This document shows positions 22,259-33,608 of a stretch of DNA of 64,000 bases, piece by piece. Source of the stretch: Crocodylus rhombifer (taxonomy: Eukaryota > Chordata > Crocodylia > Crocodylidae); NCBI GenBank assembly GCA_038503035.1, contig JAVSML010000029.1, forward strand, positions 1,883,799 to 1,947,798, written 5' to 3'. The position numbers and the translations under genes were made by a program. The notes beneath the pieces were generated by a model. It did no database searches and was not told the DNA's origin. It worked only from the letters and a program-made list of their open reading frames with translations. Position 1 is the stretch's first letter; every line of letters starts with the position of its first letter.

Positions 22259-23159
22259 ATTTTACAGCTAAAAAAGAGGAGGGTCACGATGCGTGCAGAT
22301 TTGTGTTCCTAGAAGCAGCAGTGTCAGACAAAACTGTTCAATAAAGATAAGTATACAACTGTAATTAATCTATAAATGTCAATTGTAAGACGCTTGAAGG
22401 TGAAACTAGGAGAACTGTAATGCCTGGCAGTGGAACAGGGTCTTGACTTACTGGTTTCTTCTAAATGATAAAAATCAATGGGATACTTTATTACCCATAT
22501 ATAAATTATGCAGGAAGGAGAGATTAGGTCGAAGACAGGGGAGTAGCACTGCCAAAAAGATTCCAATGTTTCTGACAGTTGTTCTGAGTGGCAATGACCA
22601 TACTATAATCTGTGTATAGATACAAATCCCAAAGGGTAAGCATGGAAATATACTAGAAGAATTTTATAACTGGTTTCCACATCAGGTAAAAAATACTGAG
22701 TACACAATATTCCACGAGATCAAAGAAACTATTAAATATAATAAAGTAATTCGGGCTTCAATTATTCACATAAACTGCTCAAGTCTCATAATAGCATAAA
22801 GACAGAATTTCTGTAAAAGTTTTGTCATGGATTAGAAACAGAAACAAAAACCAAAGAGCACTGGATTTCAGCCACAGCTGAGGCTGGGGGTTTTGACTAG
22901 AGTGTGCTGTTGCTCCTGCTGATACTTAGAAACAGCTATGCTGCCAGGCTAAAGGATCTTGTTTTCCACTCAAACCAACTGCGAAATTTGAGGCTAGAAA
23001 GACATTTTTCCTCCAGGTCAGACTGGTAAGATCTGAGGGGAAGATGAGCTGGGAAGGGGGTGTTCTAGGATCCTCTGACTATATATTAACTGTTTACTTA
23101 TCTACCACTGCAATGACAAAGCATTAGCAGTACTCTCATCTACCCTGCTTTAACCTATG
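22259..23159. other. Unclassified sequence, nothing recognised
   Basis: About 0.9 kb with no gene and no recognisable repeat family. The only frame over 75 codons (minus strand, 22324-22566) has no identifiable domain. Confidence 0.5.
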
Positions 23160-23167
23160 GATTAATG

Positions 23168-23326
23168 CAGGGGTGGGCAATTATTTTGGGCGGAGGGCTG
23201 CTTACTGAGTTTTGGTGAGCCATCGAGGGCCACATGATAGGCAGCCAGGGGCAGATAAATACTAATTTTTAGGGGCCCCGCTGGCTGGATAGAATGGCTT
23301 GGTAGGCTGCATTTTGCCCACCCCTG
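23168..23326. mobile_element. hAT MITE with perfect 8-bp target duplication
   Basis: A 159-bp nonautonomous element with termini CAGGGGTGGGCAA and TTGCCCACCCCTG, perfect inverted repeats over 13 bases. The flanking 8-mers are identical: GATTAATG at 23160-23167 and GATTAATG at 23327-23334. An 8-bp duplication and a CAGGGGT start define Charlie-type hAT elements. It contains no coding sequence. Confidence 0.95.
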
Positions 23327-23334
23327 GATTAATG

Positions 23335-23769
23335 GTATGTTTCAGGCCAATCTTGCTGTTTCTGGTTCTGTGTCTGGTAGCTAGGATATGCAGGAGTCTA
23401 GAGTGAGTGGTTTTTAGGAATTTTTGTGTAAATGGGCACCAGTAAATACCGAGTGAGTTTAGCTGATGGATTTGATTTAATGAAAAAGGTACCAGAGAGA
23501 CTGCTTTGAAAGCCAGAGCTATCTACTTGTAGCCTGGGTACACCCAGGGGTGTGTCCTGTCTGCCAGTGGAAGTCATGGGGTGGTCAGGCAAGAGTGCTG
23601 AGAGAGGGGCCTATCACCTGGGAGCAGTTCCCTTTCCTCTTTACAGAGCCAGCCTGAGACAAGGCACTCAACTACATACAAATGCATTGCTACAATAACT
23701 GAATATGAATAAGAAACATTAAATATTTACAGTAAAATTAGTATGTGGCACCTTATACAATAACCTGCA
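23335..23769. other. Unclassified 435-bp spacer
   Basis: No gene or repeat recognised. A short minus-strand frame at 23398-23592 has no domain signature. Confidence 0.45.
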
Positions 23770-24292
23770 ATCAACATGTGGCACGGGTCAGGCCACAGTT
23801 GGAGTACTGCATCCAGTTTTGGGTGCCGCACTTCAAGAGAGATGTGGAGAGTATTGATAGGGTTCAGTACTCATACTCATATGGTCAGAGGCCTGCAGGC
23901 AAGGCCCTAGGAGAGACTGAGGGACCTAGACCTCTTCAGCATTTGCAAGAGAAGGCTGAGAGGTGATCTTGTGGCTGCCTATAAATTCATCAGGGGAAGG
24001 CAGCAGGGAATAGGAGATGCTCTATTTAATAGGGCACCCCCTGGAGTAACAAATTGACAGAGAGCAGATTTAGGTTGGACATTAGAAAGAACTTCTTCAC
24101 AGTAAGTGTTGTCAGAATCTGGAATGGGGTTCCAAGGGAGGTGGTACTCTTTCCTACCTTGGGGGTCTTCAAAAGGAGACTGGACAAGCACCCCAATGCT
24201 CAAATGACCCCAGCGCTCTTTCCTGCCCAGGGCAGGGGGTTGGACTCGTTGACTTACTGGGGTCCCTTCCTAACATCTATGAATCTATGAAC
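23770..24292 (+). mobile_element. CR1 LINE 3' fragment
   Basis: It begins in the C-terminal CR1 region with RPQLEYCIQFWVPHFKRDVE and continues through a shifted frame to 24054-24290, which holds [20 protein letters not shown] and [10 protein letters not shown]. The tail TCTATGAATCTATGAA ends near 24292. The RT catalytic core is absent. One frameshift and a gap lie between 23880 and 24050. Confidence 0.9.
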
Positions 24293-25339
24293 ATATTGCA
24301 CCACTTGGAGGGACTGCAAAACATGAACCGCATTTGCAATAATTCACAGTGATTCATAGCATTTGCAATAATTAACCCCCTTGTACAGAATAAGCATTAA
24401 CATTTTGGAATGGGTAAGTCAAGCCATCAACACAATAAACACATATGAACATCAACTTAGATAAACCCAGGTAAGTTGAGGTAGCAATACCATAGGCGTA
24501 CACAAGCAACAATACAGGTAAGTTCCAATAAAAGACAATAAACACATATAGGCAATCAAGACAGATAAACCCATATACACTCCCTTAAGGAGGATCCATA
24601 ACTATATTAACCTCTACAGGACAAAACAACAACAATCACAGACTATGGGAGTGCACTCAGCACCCCATGGGGTGTTCCCTGGAGCCCTTCCTTCAGGGCC
24701 CCGGGATGTGGACATGCTCCCCTCCCACAATGAAGGAGGGTGGAGGTGGCACACCCTCCTCTCCCAAGCCCACCTCCCCTGTGGGACTCACTTCCCCAAC
24801 AACTCATGCTTCTGCTCTGAAGCAGGCAAGGCTCGTCCCTTGGTGGCCAGTCCCACAAGGGCCTTTCTTTGGCGGCACCTCCAGCTCCTCTCTATGGCCT
24901 GGTGCCCTGCATTGAGCACCTAGCATGCTCCCATGGGAGCCGAGCTGTTACTGGCTCCAGTTTCCCAGCCTCACACCAGGTGTTCTTTCCTTTCCTGGGC
25001 CCTGCTCTGGGCACCGGGGCTCTTTTAGCTTAATGCAGAGCCTCACTGTGGGGCTTTGGTTACTTGACCTAGAGCCAGGGATAACTTGAGCAGCCTTGAG
25101 TTGCTCCCAGGGCCAGCTCTCCATGCACTGACCTGCGCACCATGTGGGGCCTGAGCAGCCTCGAGCTGCTTCCAGGGCCAGTTCTCCATGTGCCAATTCA
25201 CACACTGCCTACCCAGCCACTTGCCAGGTTTGCAGGCTCAAGCTGCCTCAAGTGGTTCCCAGAGCCTGAGCACACACTGTTGAGGCTCAGGCAGGGTCAC
25301 AAGGACAGTCATCTCTGGAGCCCCTTTCCTTGCCATCCC
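24293..25339. repeat. Region of small direct repeats
   Basis: Several short tandem duplications and no gene. ATTTGCAATAATT recurs at about 24331 and 24361. An AATAAACACATAT / AGATAAACCCA module recurs at about 24433 and 24538, a period near 105. GAGCAGCC followed by CCAGGGCCAG recurs at 25088 and 25153, a period of 65. The GC-rich 24650-25340 part may be the body of the LTR-like sequence that follows. Frames at 24643-24923 and 24948-25205 are compositional. Confidence 0.5.
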
Positions 25340-25600
25340 TCACCACGTCTCCCCCTCCAGCATGCTGAGCCCGCTCTCCTCTTATATGCTTCCAGGGCTC
25401 CACCCCCAAAGTCCTCTGGACCTGGCAGGGTACAGTCTCAAATCAGGTCCAGGCTGCTCTTTGCTCCCACCCTTCAGGGAAAGGGCATGGCCTTGCTTAC
25501 CCTGGCTTGCTTCTGATTGGTGGATGGGCTCCACCAATTGGAATTGCAGAATCTTGAGCCAGGGACTCATCTGGAGCTCAAAAGGTAAGCCTGCTACACA
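25340..25600 (-). promoter_or_regulatory. LTR-like retroelement promoter, minus strand (tentative)
   Basis: Read on the minus strand, the segment starts with TGTGTAGCAGGCTTACC at 25600 and carries CCAATTGG and ACCAATCAG motifs near 25515-25545. A TATA-like GCATATAAGAGGAGAG lies at about 25376-25389. A TG start, CCAAT motifs and a TATA box in this order fit a U3 region. The 3' boundary of the LTR is not defined and no retroviral gene is visible. The start resembles TGTAGCAGGGCAC in the LTRs near 52.8 and 54.2 kb. Confidence 0.4.
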
Positions 25601-26213
25601 CTATTAAGTTTGTGTGTTATTATCTAATGCTACAGCTTTTTGAAGAACAGTTATATGAAAGATATTGCACTGCAATATGATTCCTCATCATGTAATATGA
25701 CTGAAACAAAAGGGCATGCCAGGTCATCTACCTTTACCAACCCCCTGCCAAAAACCGCCCCAGAGGTGGAGGGAGAGAGAATGCAAGTGAGCTCTGGGGA
25801 AGGAAAATGTGGGGGATGTGGCTTAGCTGCAGCTTACTTTGTCTCTCCAGCTTTCTTTCCCACCTGGGAACTTCTCAGTCTTTTCTAGCTCCACCCTAGC
25901 TTCTGGTTTTCTCTAATTCCCTGGCATTGGCCCCCTTACATCTAGACACTCTTGGTTTCCAGGGGTTCTACTTTTATTTGCCTGTGTCTCTTTCTGTAAC
26001 ACATTATTAGAATCACACTTGCATCATTGCTTTGTGGCTTGTTAGCACCTTTACCCACATAAGTCACAGAAAATGACCCAGAATGGTCTTGATCCAGAAA
26101 CTACAGACTAAGATTCTTAAATTCATTCAGCACCTACATTTTTTTTGGCTTGTCAGGAACCCTTACCATTTAACTTGGGCTTCTGCATGTGCTCAGAAGT
26201 GATCTATTTTGCA
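25601..26213. other. Unclassified 610-bp spacer
   Basis: No gene or repeat recognised. The plus-strand frame 25640-25888 has no domain signature. Confidence 0.45.
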
Positions 26214-27145
26214 CATAGTTTCATAGTTACTAGGGTCAGAAGGGACCTGAGCAGATCATCTAGTCCAACCCCCTGCCATGGCAGGAAAGAGTAATGGGGT
26301 CAAACAACTCCAGCAAGATGTTCATCTAACCTCCTCTTAAAAACCCCCAGGGTGGGAGCCAGCACCACTTCTCTTGGAAGTTGGTTCCAGACCCTAGCCG
26401 CCCTGACCGTGAAGTAGCGCCTCCTGATAGCTAACCTAAACCTACCCTGTGCCAGCTTGTGACCGTTATTCCTGGTCACTCCTGGCAGTGCTCGGGGGAA
26501 CAGTGACTCCCCCAATGCCTGCTGATCCCCCCTGACTAGTTTATAACAGGCCACAAGATCCCCCCTCAGCCTTCTCTTTTGGAGGCTGAACAGGTTCAGG
26601 TCCCATAGCCTCTCCTCATAGGGCCTGCCCTGTTGTCCCCTGATCATACAAGTGGCCCTCCTCTGGACCCTCTCCATGCTGTCAATGTCCCTCTTGAAGT
26701 GTGGTGCCCAGAACTGGACGCAGTACTCCAGCTGCAGCCTGACCAGTGCCGCATAGAGGGGGAGGATTACCTCCTTGGACCCGCTCGAGATGCATCTGGG
26801 GGTGCATGCCAAGGTGCGGTTGGCCTTCCTGACTGCCTTCCCACACTGCCGGCCCATGTTCATCTTGGAGTCAATGATGACCCCAAGATCCTTTTCTGCC
26901 TCCGTGCTGACAAGAGGGGAGTTCCCCAACCTGTAGGTATGATGCCGGTTGTTCCTCCCGAGGTGCATCACCTTGCACTTGTCTGAGTTGAAACCCATCC
27001 TATTCTCATCCGCCCACCCTTGTAACCTGTCTAGGTCTGATTGTAGCCTGTTGCATCCTTCCAGTGTGCCCACGTCCCCCCACATCTTAGTGTCATCAGC
27101 AAATTTGAACAGGGTGCTTTTTACCCCCTTGTCCAAATCACTGAT
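26214..27145 (-). mobile_element. CR1 LINE copy with intact ORF2 C-terminal part
   Basis: The plus-strand start shows the CR1 tail TTTCATAGTTACTAGGGTC followed by GAAGGGACCTGAGCAGATC. On the minus strand a single uninterrupted frame covers everything from 27145 to 26300. CR1 homology ends abruptly at ATCAGTGATTTGGAC (27145), so the copy is 5'-truncated just upstream of the active site. The lack of frameshifts suggests a younger insertion than most CR1 copies here. Confidence 0.94.
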
Positions 27146-27169
27146 CACGTCTACATACCTAGCTCTCAC
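26300..27169 (-). pseudogene. CR1 ORF2 3' part, uninterrupted frame
   Basis: 289 codons without a stop encode the C-terminal half of CR1 ORF2 protein. The active-site box FADD is at residues 23-26. It is followed by the thumb-like region and a C-terminal segment with RLQLEYCVQFWAPHFKRDID, then VFKRRLDEHLAGVV at the end. The first codon is GTG, and about eight codons come from flanking DNA, so there is no native start. The RT fingers and the first catalytic Asp are missing. It cannot encode an active enzyme on its own. Confidence 0.85.
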
Positions 27170-27984
27170 CTAAACATGGTCCAATTCAGTTGAGGCAGAC
27201 TGGCAAGTACTGACAGTAACAGATATGTAGTGTGCTTACCATTTCCTAGCTGATAGCTCTAGGTATATTGAGGGCCCTAATGGTCCATTGGAAATGCCTG
27301 TTTCTTTCTCTTCTCTCTTTTTTGGAGCTTAGGCTCTCCACCCTGTTTTCTCTGAATCACCCTTCTGGGGCCAGATGACTGATTTTTAGGTCTTGTGACT
27401 AACTAGAAAATAGCATGAACAAATGGGCAATCTGTAACAGCCCTTAAGAAGACAATCTCTGACACCGGGGAGGCCTTCCTTGGCACCCACCAGCTCCATG
27501 CAGAGCCAGGGGCGAAACCTTATTAGATTCCTGAAGGAATTAAAAACGTCCTGGTTCAGGAGGTCAGAGAAACAATGCTGGAGGTGAATAAGCTCCACTT
27601 GCTCAAGGGATCTTGCACCTCCACTGGAGGGGATGTACTCCTTGTACCAAAACCCATCTATTGTTCTAGAAGGTAAATGCCATCTCTTGGTTTGATACCT
27701 GTCTAGTGTCTCGTGCAGAATCAGCTGGATGACATTAGCCAAATTAGATATATTATTATCTTAGATTTGATCAAGGGTGATTGGTAAATACCCCTACCCC
27801 AACCTCCTGGGGCAGGGGAGGCATGATGAAGAGCTTGTTGTAGAGTTAGCTTGATCTCTTGAAATGCTTGGCCACACTGAAGTAATTTTCTGGGGCCTGC
27901 ATTTTTTTCTTAAAAGAAGTTTGTGGTATATACCACCAATGATGAGAAATTTAGAAAACCATTTGAAGTGCTGATTAGGGCCAG
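27146..27984. other. Unclassified 840-bp spacer
   Basis: No recognised repeat. A minus-strand frame of 118 codons at 27386-27742 has no motif I can name. I do not call it a gene. Confidence 0.45.
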
Positions 27985-28095
27985 GAAGAAATATCGCTAT
28001 TTCTCTGAATCCTAGACCTACCTTCTAGTGCATCTCTTATGCCACAGAGCTTGGTATCATCTGTAAACTTGCTGAGAGTGCTCTAATTGGCTGCT
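27985..28095 (-). mobile_element. Short CR1 fragment around the RT active site
   Basis: About 110 bases align with 30960-31045 of the larger CR1 copy. Shared words include TCTCTGAATC, TAGACCTACC, CTTGGTATCAT and CTGTAAACTTGCTGAGAG. On the minus strand it encodes LSKFTDDTKL, so the Asp pair is retained. Both ends are lost. Confidence 0.75.
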
Positions 28096-30167
28096 CCAAT
28101 TGGCTTATCTCAATTTATCGCCATACCATTTGGTATACATGGACACTGCATCCACATTCCAGAGGATGATGGGTTATACACCATTTTATTCACTACATTC
28201 AAATGATATTATAGTCTATAGTTGACACTGATATATCCATGTCTAAAAACTGACTGGTGTGCACAGGAGGCCAATATTGTAGTGAATGTCAGCATGTCCA
28301 AGATGGGACACAGAAGACCAGGTATTTGATAGGGAATGGGAGGAAACAATGTTTCATAGATAGGTTGATGCTGCCCACACACTTAATCCGAAGGACAAAG
28401 AAATAGTAGTGTTTCTTTCTGGTTCTAATCAGCATTTCCCATGGTTTTAGCAAGCACATTTCTCCTCTGTGATGGTACACATCACAAACCTCTTTTAAGA
28501 AAAAAGATGCAGCCTTCAGAAAATTACTTTAGTGTGGCCAGGTATTTCAAGAGATCAAGTAAACTCTACAACAAGCTGCTTTGCCCAATCTAGATGTTAT
28601 ATAAGAATATACTTTACAGTTCTATGCCACATAAGGAGCCTTGGTGCAGCCCTGTGTTCACAGTTCCAAGTTCCCGCAGCAAACTTTTGTGTGCAGAGAC
28701 AGGATTCTGTCACTTGGTGGGGAGGGAGAAGCGGTGGGGAAATAGTTTGCCATTGAGAAAGCACTAAGAAATTACTTCCTTGGTACTATCTTTTAGTAAC
28801 TGAAGCAACTTTTAAATAAATCCATGTACCAAGCAACACAAGTCACCCCAACCTCTCTAGCATTATGACCCTTCTGGTTCTTGTTGGAACACCATCCAGG
28901 AAACGGCCATTGAAATACTGCCAATTTTGTTTTTCTTTTACAATGGGAGGTAGCTGGGATTTCTGTGAATGTACTAGCAGGTCTATTACGCCTTTAAGAA
29001 ACACTCCTGAGTCTGTTGCCACAAACTGTTTGGCCATGCCAAAGGAGGAAGCTGAGCAAGAAGAGGGGGCTGGAAGCTGGATGGGTTGCTACATTACTCT
29101 GGTGTCAGGTGGGGTCTGACTTTACTGCTGGTGTTTGTGACCTTGTGATAAGGGATTTTTGATCTATCTAGAGACTGTTTATTGCTGAGACTCTGAGGTA
29201 AGGCCTTTATAAACTGTGGTGAGATGGCTCTTTCTCTGAGCCATTTGTCTTAAAGGAGACATATTCTAGTTCACTTGTTTTGGCTCCCCTTGCTTGATTC
29301 CTTGATGGCACTTTTAGCTACTACTTGGCTGTGATAAAGTTGCTGCCATTTCAAGAGTTACAGATCTGCTTGTCTTCCCCCCTCCCCTCCCATTTGGGTA
29401 ACTTATTCGGGTGAGTCCTCCAAGCTCTGTTCCTGGTCACACATATATTCTGAAGCTTACTGTTATAAATCACATGGCACTGTTCTCTAGTCTTTCTGCA
29501 ACATATATACTATTGTCTGTGTATACCCCAAATTTTTTTTTTAAAATTCAGACAGTCAAAATTCAGCTTTCCAGACTATTGTAATATTGTTGATTCTGAT
29601 CTAGCTCAATTAATTTTGCATAAGTACACCAGTTTATCTTCATTATAAATGTGTAGAAGCATTTTAGCTAGGTTTCCGTTCTGCCATTTTGTGTAGAAGT
29701 TCTCATTTTAATATTTCGTCTACTTACAGTTTCTGTCATAGTTCAACTGCTGCACCCTCCCCAGTGACTCAGAATCACTTAACTAGGTCCTGTGTTTGAC
29801 AGTTTCAATTAGTCTAGCACAGAGGAGCCTGTAGGAACTAGGGAGATGCTTTTTATATAATGGATGTTTTCTGTGTCACATGCTTTATTTATAAAGCTGT
29901 TTTTAATAAAAAAAAAGGATGAAAAATGGTTTGTACTGTATTTATTCAATGCTATTTTTAATATGTGGTTAGAGTTATGTTTATTGTAAGTTCAGATCCA
30001 CCAGCCACACCCTTCTTGCTTTTCCCCCGTGGGCCCCAAATGCTAAAGTAGATTGATTCAACATAGAACAGTGGTTATACAGCCGTTACTCAGGATTTCC
30101 CCATGTCCCAAGCTTTAGAATCATATTGGTTTAATCCTGGCCAGGCCTATGACTGGTCCTTTATTAT
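28096..30167. other. Unclassified sequence, nothing recognised
   Basis: About 2.1 kb, AT-rich in its second half, with no credible gene. Overlapping frames at 28843-29119 on both strands have no domain signature. AATAAA-like sequences occur near 29905 but nothing suggests a transcript. Confidence 0.5.
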
Positions 30168-31565
30168 AGAACCATAGAATCATAGAAAATTAGAGTTGGA
30201 AGGGACCTCAGGAGTCCAAACTCTTGCTCAAAACAGGACCATCCCCAACTAGATCATCCCAGCTAAGGCTTTGTCTACCCAGGTCTTAAAAGCCTCCAAG
30301 GATGGAGATTCTACAACCTCTATGGGTAGCATGTTCCAGTGCTTCACCACCTTCCTAGTAATAATGTTTTTCCTGCTATTTAACCTAAAATTTCCTTGCT
30401 GCAACTTGAGACCTTGTTCTATCATCTGCCACCACTGAGAACAGTTCTAACTCCGTCCTCTTTGGAACCCCACTTCAGATAGTAGAAGGCTGCTATTAAA
30501 TCCTGCCTTTACTCTGGACTAAATAAGCCCAGTTCCTTCAGCCTCTCCTCAGAAGTCATGTGTCCCAGCCCTCTAACCATTTTTGTTGACCTCTGTTGAA
30601 CTCTCTTCCATTTGTTCACATACTTTTTGTAGAGGGGGCACACGTTACTCTAGATGTGGCCTTTCCAGTGCTGGATACAGGGGAAGAATCACTTCCCTTG
30701 ATCTGCTGGCAACAATCCTACCTATGCAGCCCAGTATGCTGTTAACTTTCTTTGCAACAAAGGCATGCTGCTGGCTCATATCCAGCTTATTGTCCACTAT
30801 AACCCCCAGCTCCTTTTCTGCAGAGCTGCTGCCCAGCCAGTCAGCCCCCAGCCTGCACTGGTGCATAGGACTGTTCCATCTTAAGTGTAGGTCTTTGCAC
30901 TTGTCCCCGTTCAACTTCATTAGATTTGTTTTGGTCCAATCCTCCAATTTGTCAAGGTCTCTCTGAATCTTAGACCTACCCTTGAGTTTATCTACTATGT
31001 CACCTAGCTTGGCATCACCTGTAAACTTGCTGAGGGTGCACTCCATCTCATCTTCCAGACCATTGCTGAAGATATTGAACAAAACTAGCTCCAGAATGGG
31101 CTCCTGGGGCACTCCACTTGATACTAGCTGCCAGCTAGGCATTGTGCCATTGATTAGTACCCTTTGAACCTGACAATCCAGCCAGTTTTCTGTCCATCAT
31201 ACAGTCAACTCATCCAACTCATACTTCCTTGGCTTGCTGGTGAGAATTTTGTGGGAGACCTGTATCAAAAGCTTTGTTAAAATCAAGGTATATCCCATCC
31301 ACTGCTGTCTGCATCCACAAATCCAGTCATCTCATCATAGAATAAAATCAGGTTGGTCAGGAATTACTTGCCCTTGGTGACCCCATGCTGACTGTTTCTA
31401 ATCGCCTTCTTCCCCAAGTGCTTAGAAATGGATTCCTTGAAGACTTGCTCTGTGATTTTTCCAGGAACCAAGGTGAGGCTGACTGGTCTGTAGTTCTCCA
31501 GATTCTCCTTCTTCCCTGTCTTAAATATAGACACTATAGTTGCCTTTTTCCAATCATGTATTGTT
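30168..31565 (-). mobile_element. Older CR1 LINE copy, 1.4 kb
   Basis: The plus-strand start ACCATAGAATCATAGAAAAT and GTTGGAAGGGACCTCAGGAG are the classic amniote CR1 3' end. Minus-strand coding homology runs to about 31565, where the complement encodes the RT finger segment ending in NYRPVSLT-like residues. The longest surviving frame is 31142-30645 (165 codons), reading SGVPQEPILELVLFNIFSNG and then LSKFTGDAK. The active site is FTGD and the [10 protein letters not shown] box is damaged. It belongs to a different, older subfamily than the 26 kb and 48 kb copies. Confidence 0.9.
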
Positions 31566-31796
31566 CTTGTCTACTTGTAAGCCCCAGACTTCTCAGAAGT
31601 CCAAAAGTCACACAAATTTAGTAACTTCTCACTTATTATATTTTGGAAACCTTACATCAGAAATGAAGAATTAAGATGGAACATTCACATAATACTTCAA
31701 GTTTCTAACGTTGAGTTTGTGTCAATGCCTTTGCATCATGACAAGTTAAGAGAGATAGTAAATTTACATAATTCTGAGGGGGTACTATCTAAATAG

Positions 31797-33189
31797 TAGG
31801 GGTGTGCGAAGCGAGCACTATTTGATTTGGATTCTGATTTGGCCTGAATCAGGGACAGTGATTCGATTAGTTGATTCGGATCACTGTTCCCAATTCAATT
31901 TGGCCGAATCTGAAGATTCAATGCTGATTCGGAGAATCAGGAATTTGGACATAGACACGGCTTTAAAAGGTTTTTCTGCATACCTTGAGGTAGCAGGTGT
32001 GGCTCATGATCGCTGCAATGTTGGGGTGCATGGAGCATTCCACAGCAGTGTGGGTGGGCCCTCCACATGCTTGGCAGCAAACCCAGAAGTGGACCATAGA
32101 ATCATAGAAGTAGGGTCGGAAGGGACCTTGTAGATCACCCCCAGGGTAGGAGCCAGCACCACTTCTCTTGGAAGTTGGTTCCAGATCCTAGCCGCCCTAA
32201 CTGTGAAGTAGTTCTTACGGATGTCTAATCTAAACCTACTCTCCATCAACTTGTGGCCATTATTCCTTGTTATGCCAGGGGGCGCTAGGGGAAACAAGGT
32301 CTCTTCCCAAACCCTTCTGGTCCCTGCTAGTGAGTTTATAGAGATGTCCCCCCTCAGCCTTCTCTTGTGAAGGCTGAACAGGTTCAGGTCCCGCAGTCTC
32401 TCACTGTAGGGTCTGCCCTGCTATCCCTGGATCATGCGGGTGGCCCTCCTCCAGACCCTCCCAATGTTGTCCACATCCCTCCTGAAGTGGGGCGCACAGA
32501 ACTGGACACAGTACTCCAGCTGTGGCCTGACAAGTGTTGCATAGAGGAGGAGGATCACCTCATTGGCCCTGCTTGAGATGCACCTATGGATGCACAACAA
32601 GGTCCGGTTAGCCCTGCCAACCGTGACCTCGTATAGTCAGCCCACGTTCATCTTAGAGTCAATAATGACTCCAAGATCCCTTTCTGCTTCCGGTCCGCTT
32701 CCAGGTCTGCCAGTGGGTGTGTGGCCCACCCCCCCCGGCCTTCCTGGCTCAGCAGTCAGCCACAAGGGGACCCCAGGTGTCCCCTCTCCAGACCCAGGAG
32801 ACACCAGTAGCTGAGCTGGGGGCCATGGGGGTGGAGCACACTCTCCAGCATACCTGGAAGTGGACTGGAAGTGCTTCTGGTCCACTTCCGGGTTTGCTGC
32901 CGAGCACACTGAGGAGCACCCTATGCTTCTGTGAGATGCCCCAACATTGCAGCACTCACAAGCCCCAACATTGCAGCACTCACAAGCCCCTGCTACCTAG
33001 AGGTAGCAGAAAAAACATTTAAAGCCGTCTCTGTGTCTGAATCACCAAATCTTTCTGAATCTCTCCAAATTGATTCTGAGGGTTCTGATTCGATTTGGAG
33101 AGATTAAAGGGTCCTTTGGAGATTTGGCCAGCGAATTGGGCTGACTCTCCACCAAATTGAATAAGGGACCAAAGCTTTGCACAGCCCTA
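31797..33189. mobile_element. Foldback hAT-type element with long inverted arms, CR1 in loop
   Basis: The termini TAGGGGTGTGCGAAGC (31797) and GCTTTGCACAGCCCTA (ending 33189) are inverted. The flanks CTAAATAG (31789-31796) and TTAGATAG (33190-33197) agree at 6 of 8 positions, both differences transitions, consistent with an aged hAT 8-bp duplication. Subterminal GATTCGG and CCGAATC words are frequent. The arms extend about 300 bases: GGCTTTAAAAGGTTTTTCTG, GAGGTAGCAGG, CTGCAATGTTGGGG and GGCAGCAAACCCAGAAGTGGAC on the left recur inverted at 32870-33035. The right arm has a 24-bp tandem duplication starting at 32939. No transposase is present. Confidence 0.82.
32096..32690 (-). mobile_element. 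CR1 LINE copy inside foldback element
   Basis: The CR1 tail CATAGAATCATAGAAGTAGG begins right after the left foldback arm, followed by GTCGGAAGGGACCTTG. Minus-strand coding homology ([22 protein letters not shown] region) runs to about 32690, before the AEKD-type segment. It lacks the part of the 3' UTR between the tail and the ORF end found in other copies (a jump near 32136), and it has frameshifts. No RT catalytic core. Confidence 0.9.
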
Positions 33190-33197
33190 TTAGATAG

Positions 33198-33488
33198 GTG
33201 TTGGACTTTAGGGAGTGTTGTACTTTAAAAAGAAGCAAGTCAGGCCCAGCATCTACCACTCCAAAATAAAAAATTCTCAGTAAGGTATAAGCAACTGCTG
33301 AGAAAAAGGTCTACAGAGGTCCAGGCTGAAGTTAGGAAAAATAAAATATGAATTCAAAAGCCTTTTACTTTGGCTTTCTCCAAAGGATACAGATAGTTAC
33401 TTCCTGCACTTGTACTGTGCACAGCCACACCATCATTAATAATATTTGTTCTCTCAATAGTTCTGTGGCATAGGGAAGTAGCAGTTCC
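33198..33488. other. Unclassified 290-bp spacer
   Basis: No gene or repeat recognised between the foldback element and the MIR-like SINE. Confidence 0.4.
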
Positions 33489-33608
33489 ATTTCATGTATG
33501 GGGACTTAAGAAACAGAGATTATGTAATTTATCTCAGTCACACAGGAAGCTTCTAGCTGAGCCAGGAACTGAACCCACTTTTCTTGAGTTCTAGTCTGGC
33601 ATTGTAAA
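33489..33608 (-). mobile_element. MIR-like SINE fragment
   Basis: The order of words matches an inverted MIR: TTAAGAAACAGAGATTATG, TCAGTCACACAGGAAG, TGAGCCAGGAACTGAACCCA and TTGAGTTCTAGTCTGGC. MIR is a tRNA-derived SINE mobilised by L2-type LINEs. It lacks the tRNA-like head and is heavily diverged. Confidence 0.6.

Noticed and set aside
28500..29120. Possible host exon between 28.5 and 29.1 kb
   Set aside because: Frames on both strands overlap, lack consistent splice signals I could pair, and show no recognisable protein family.
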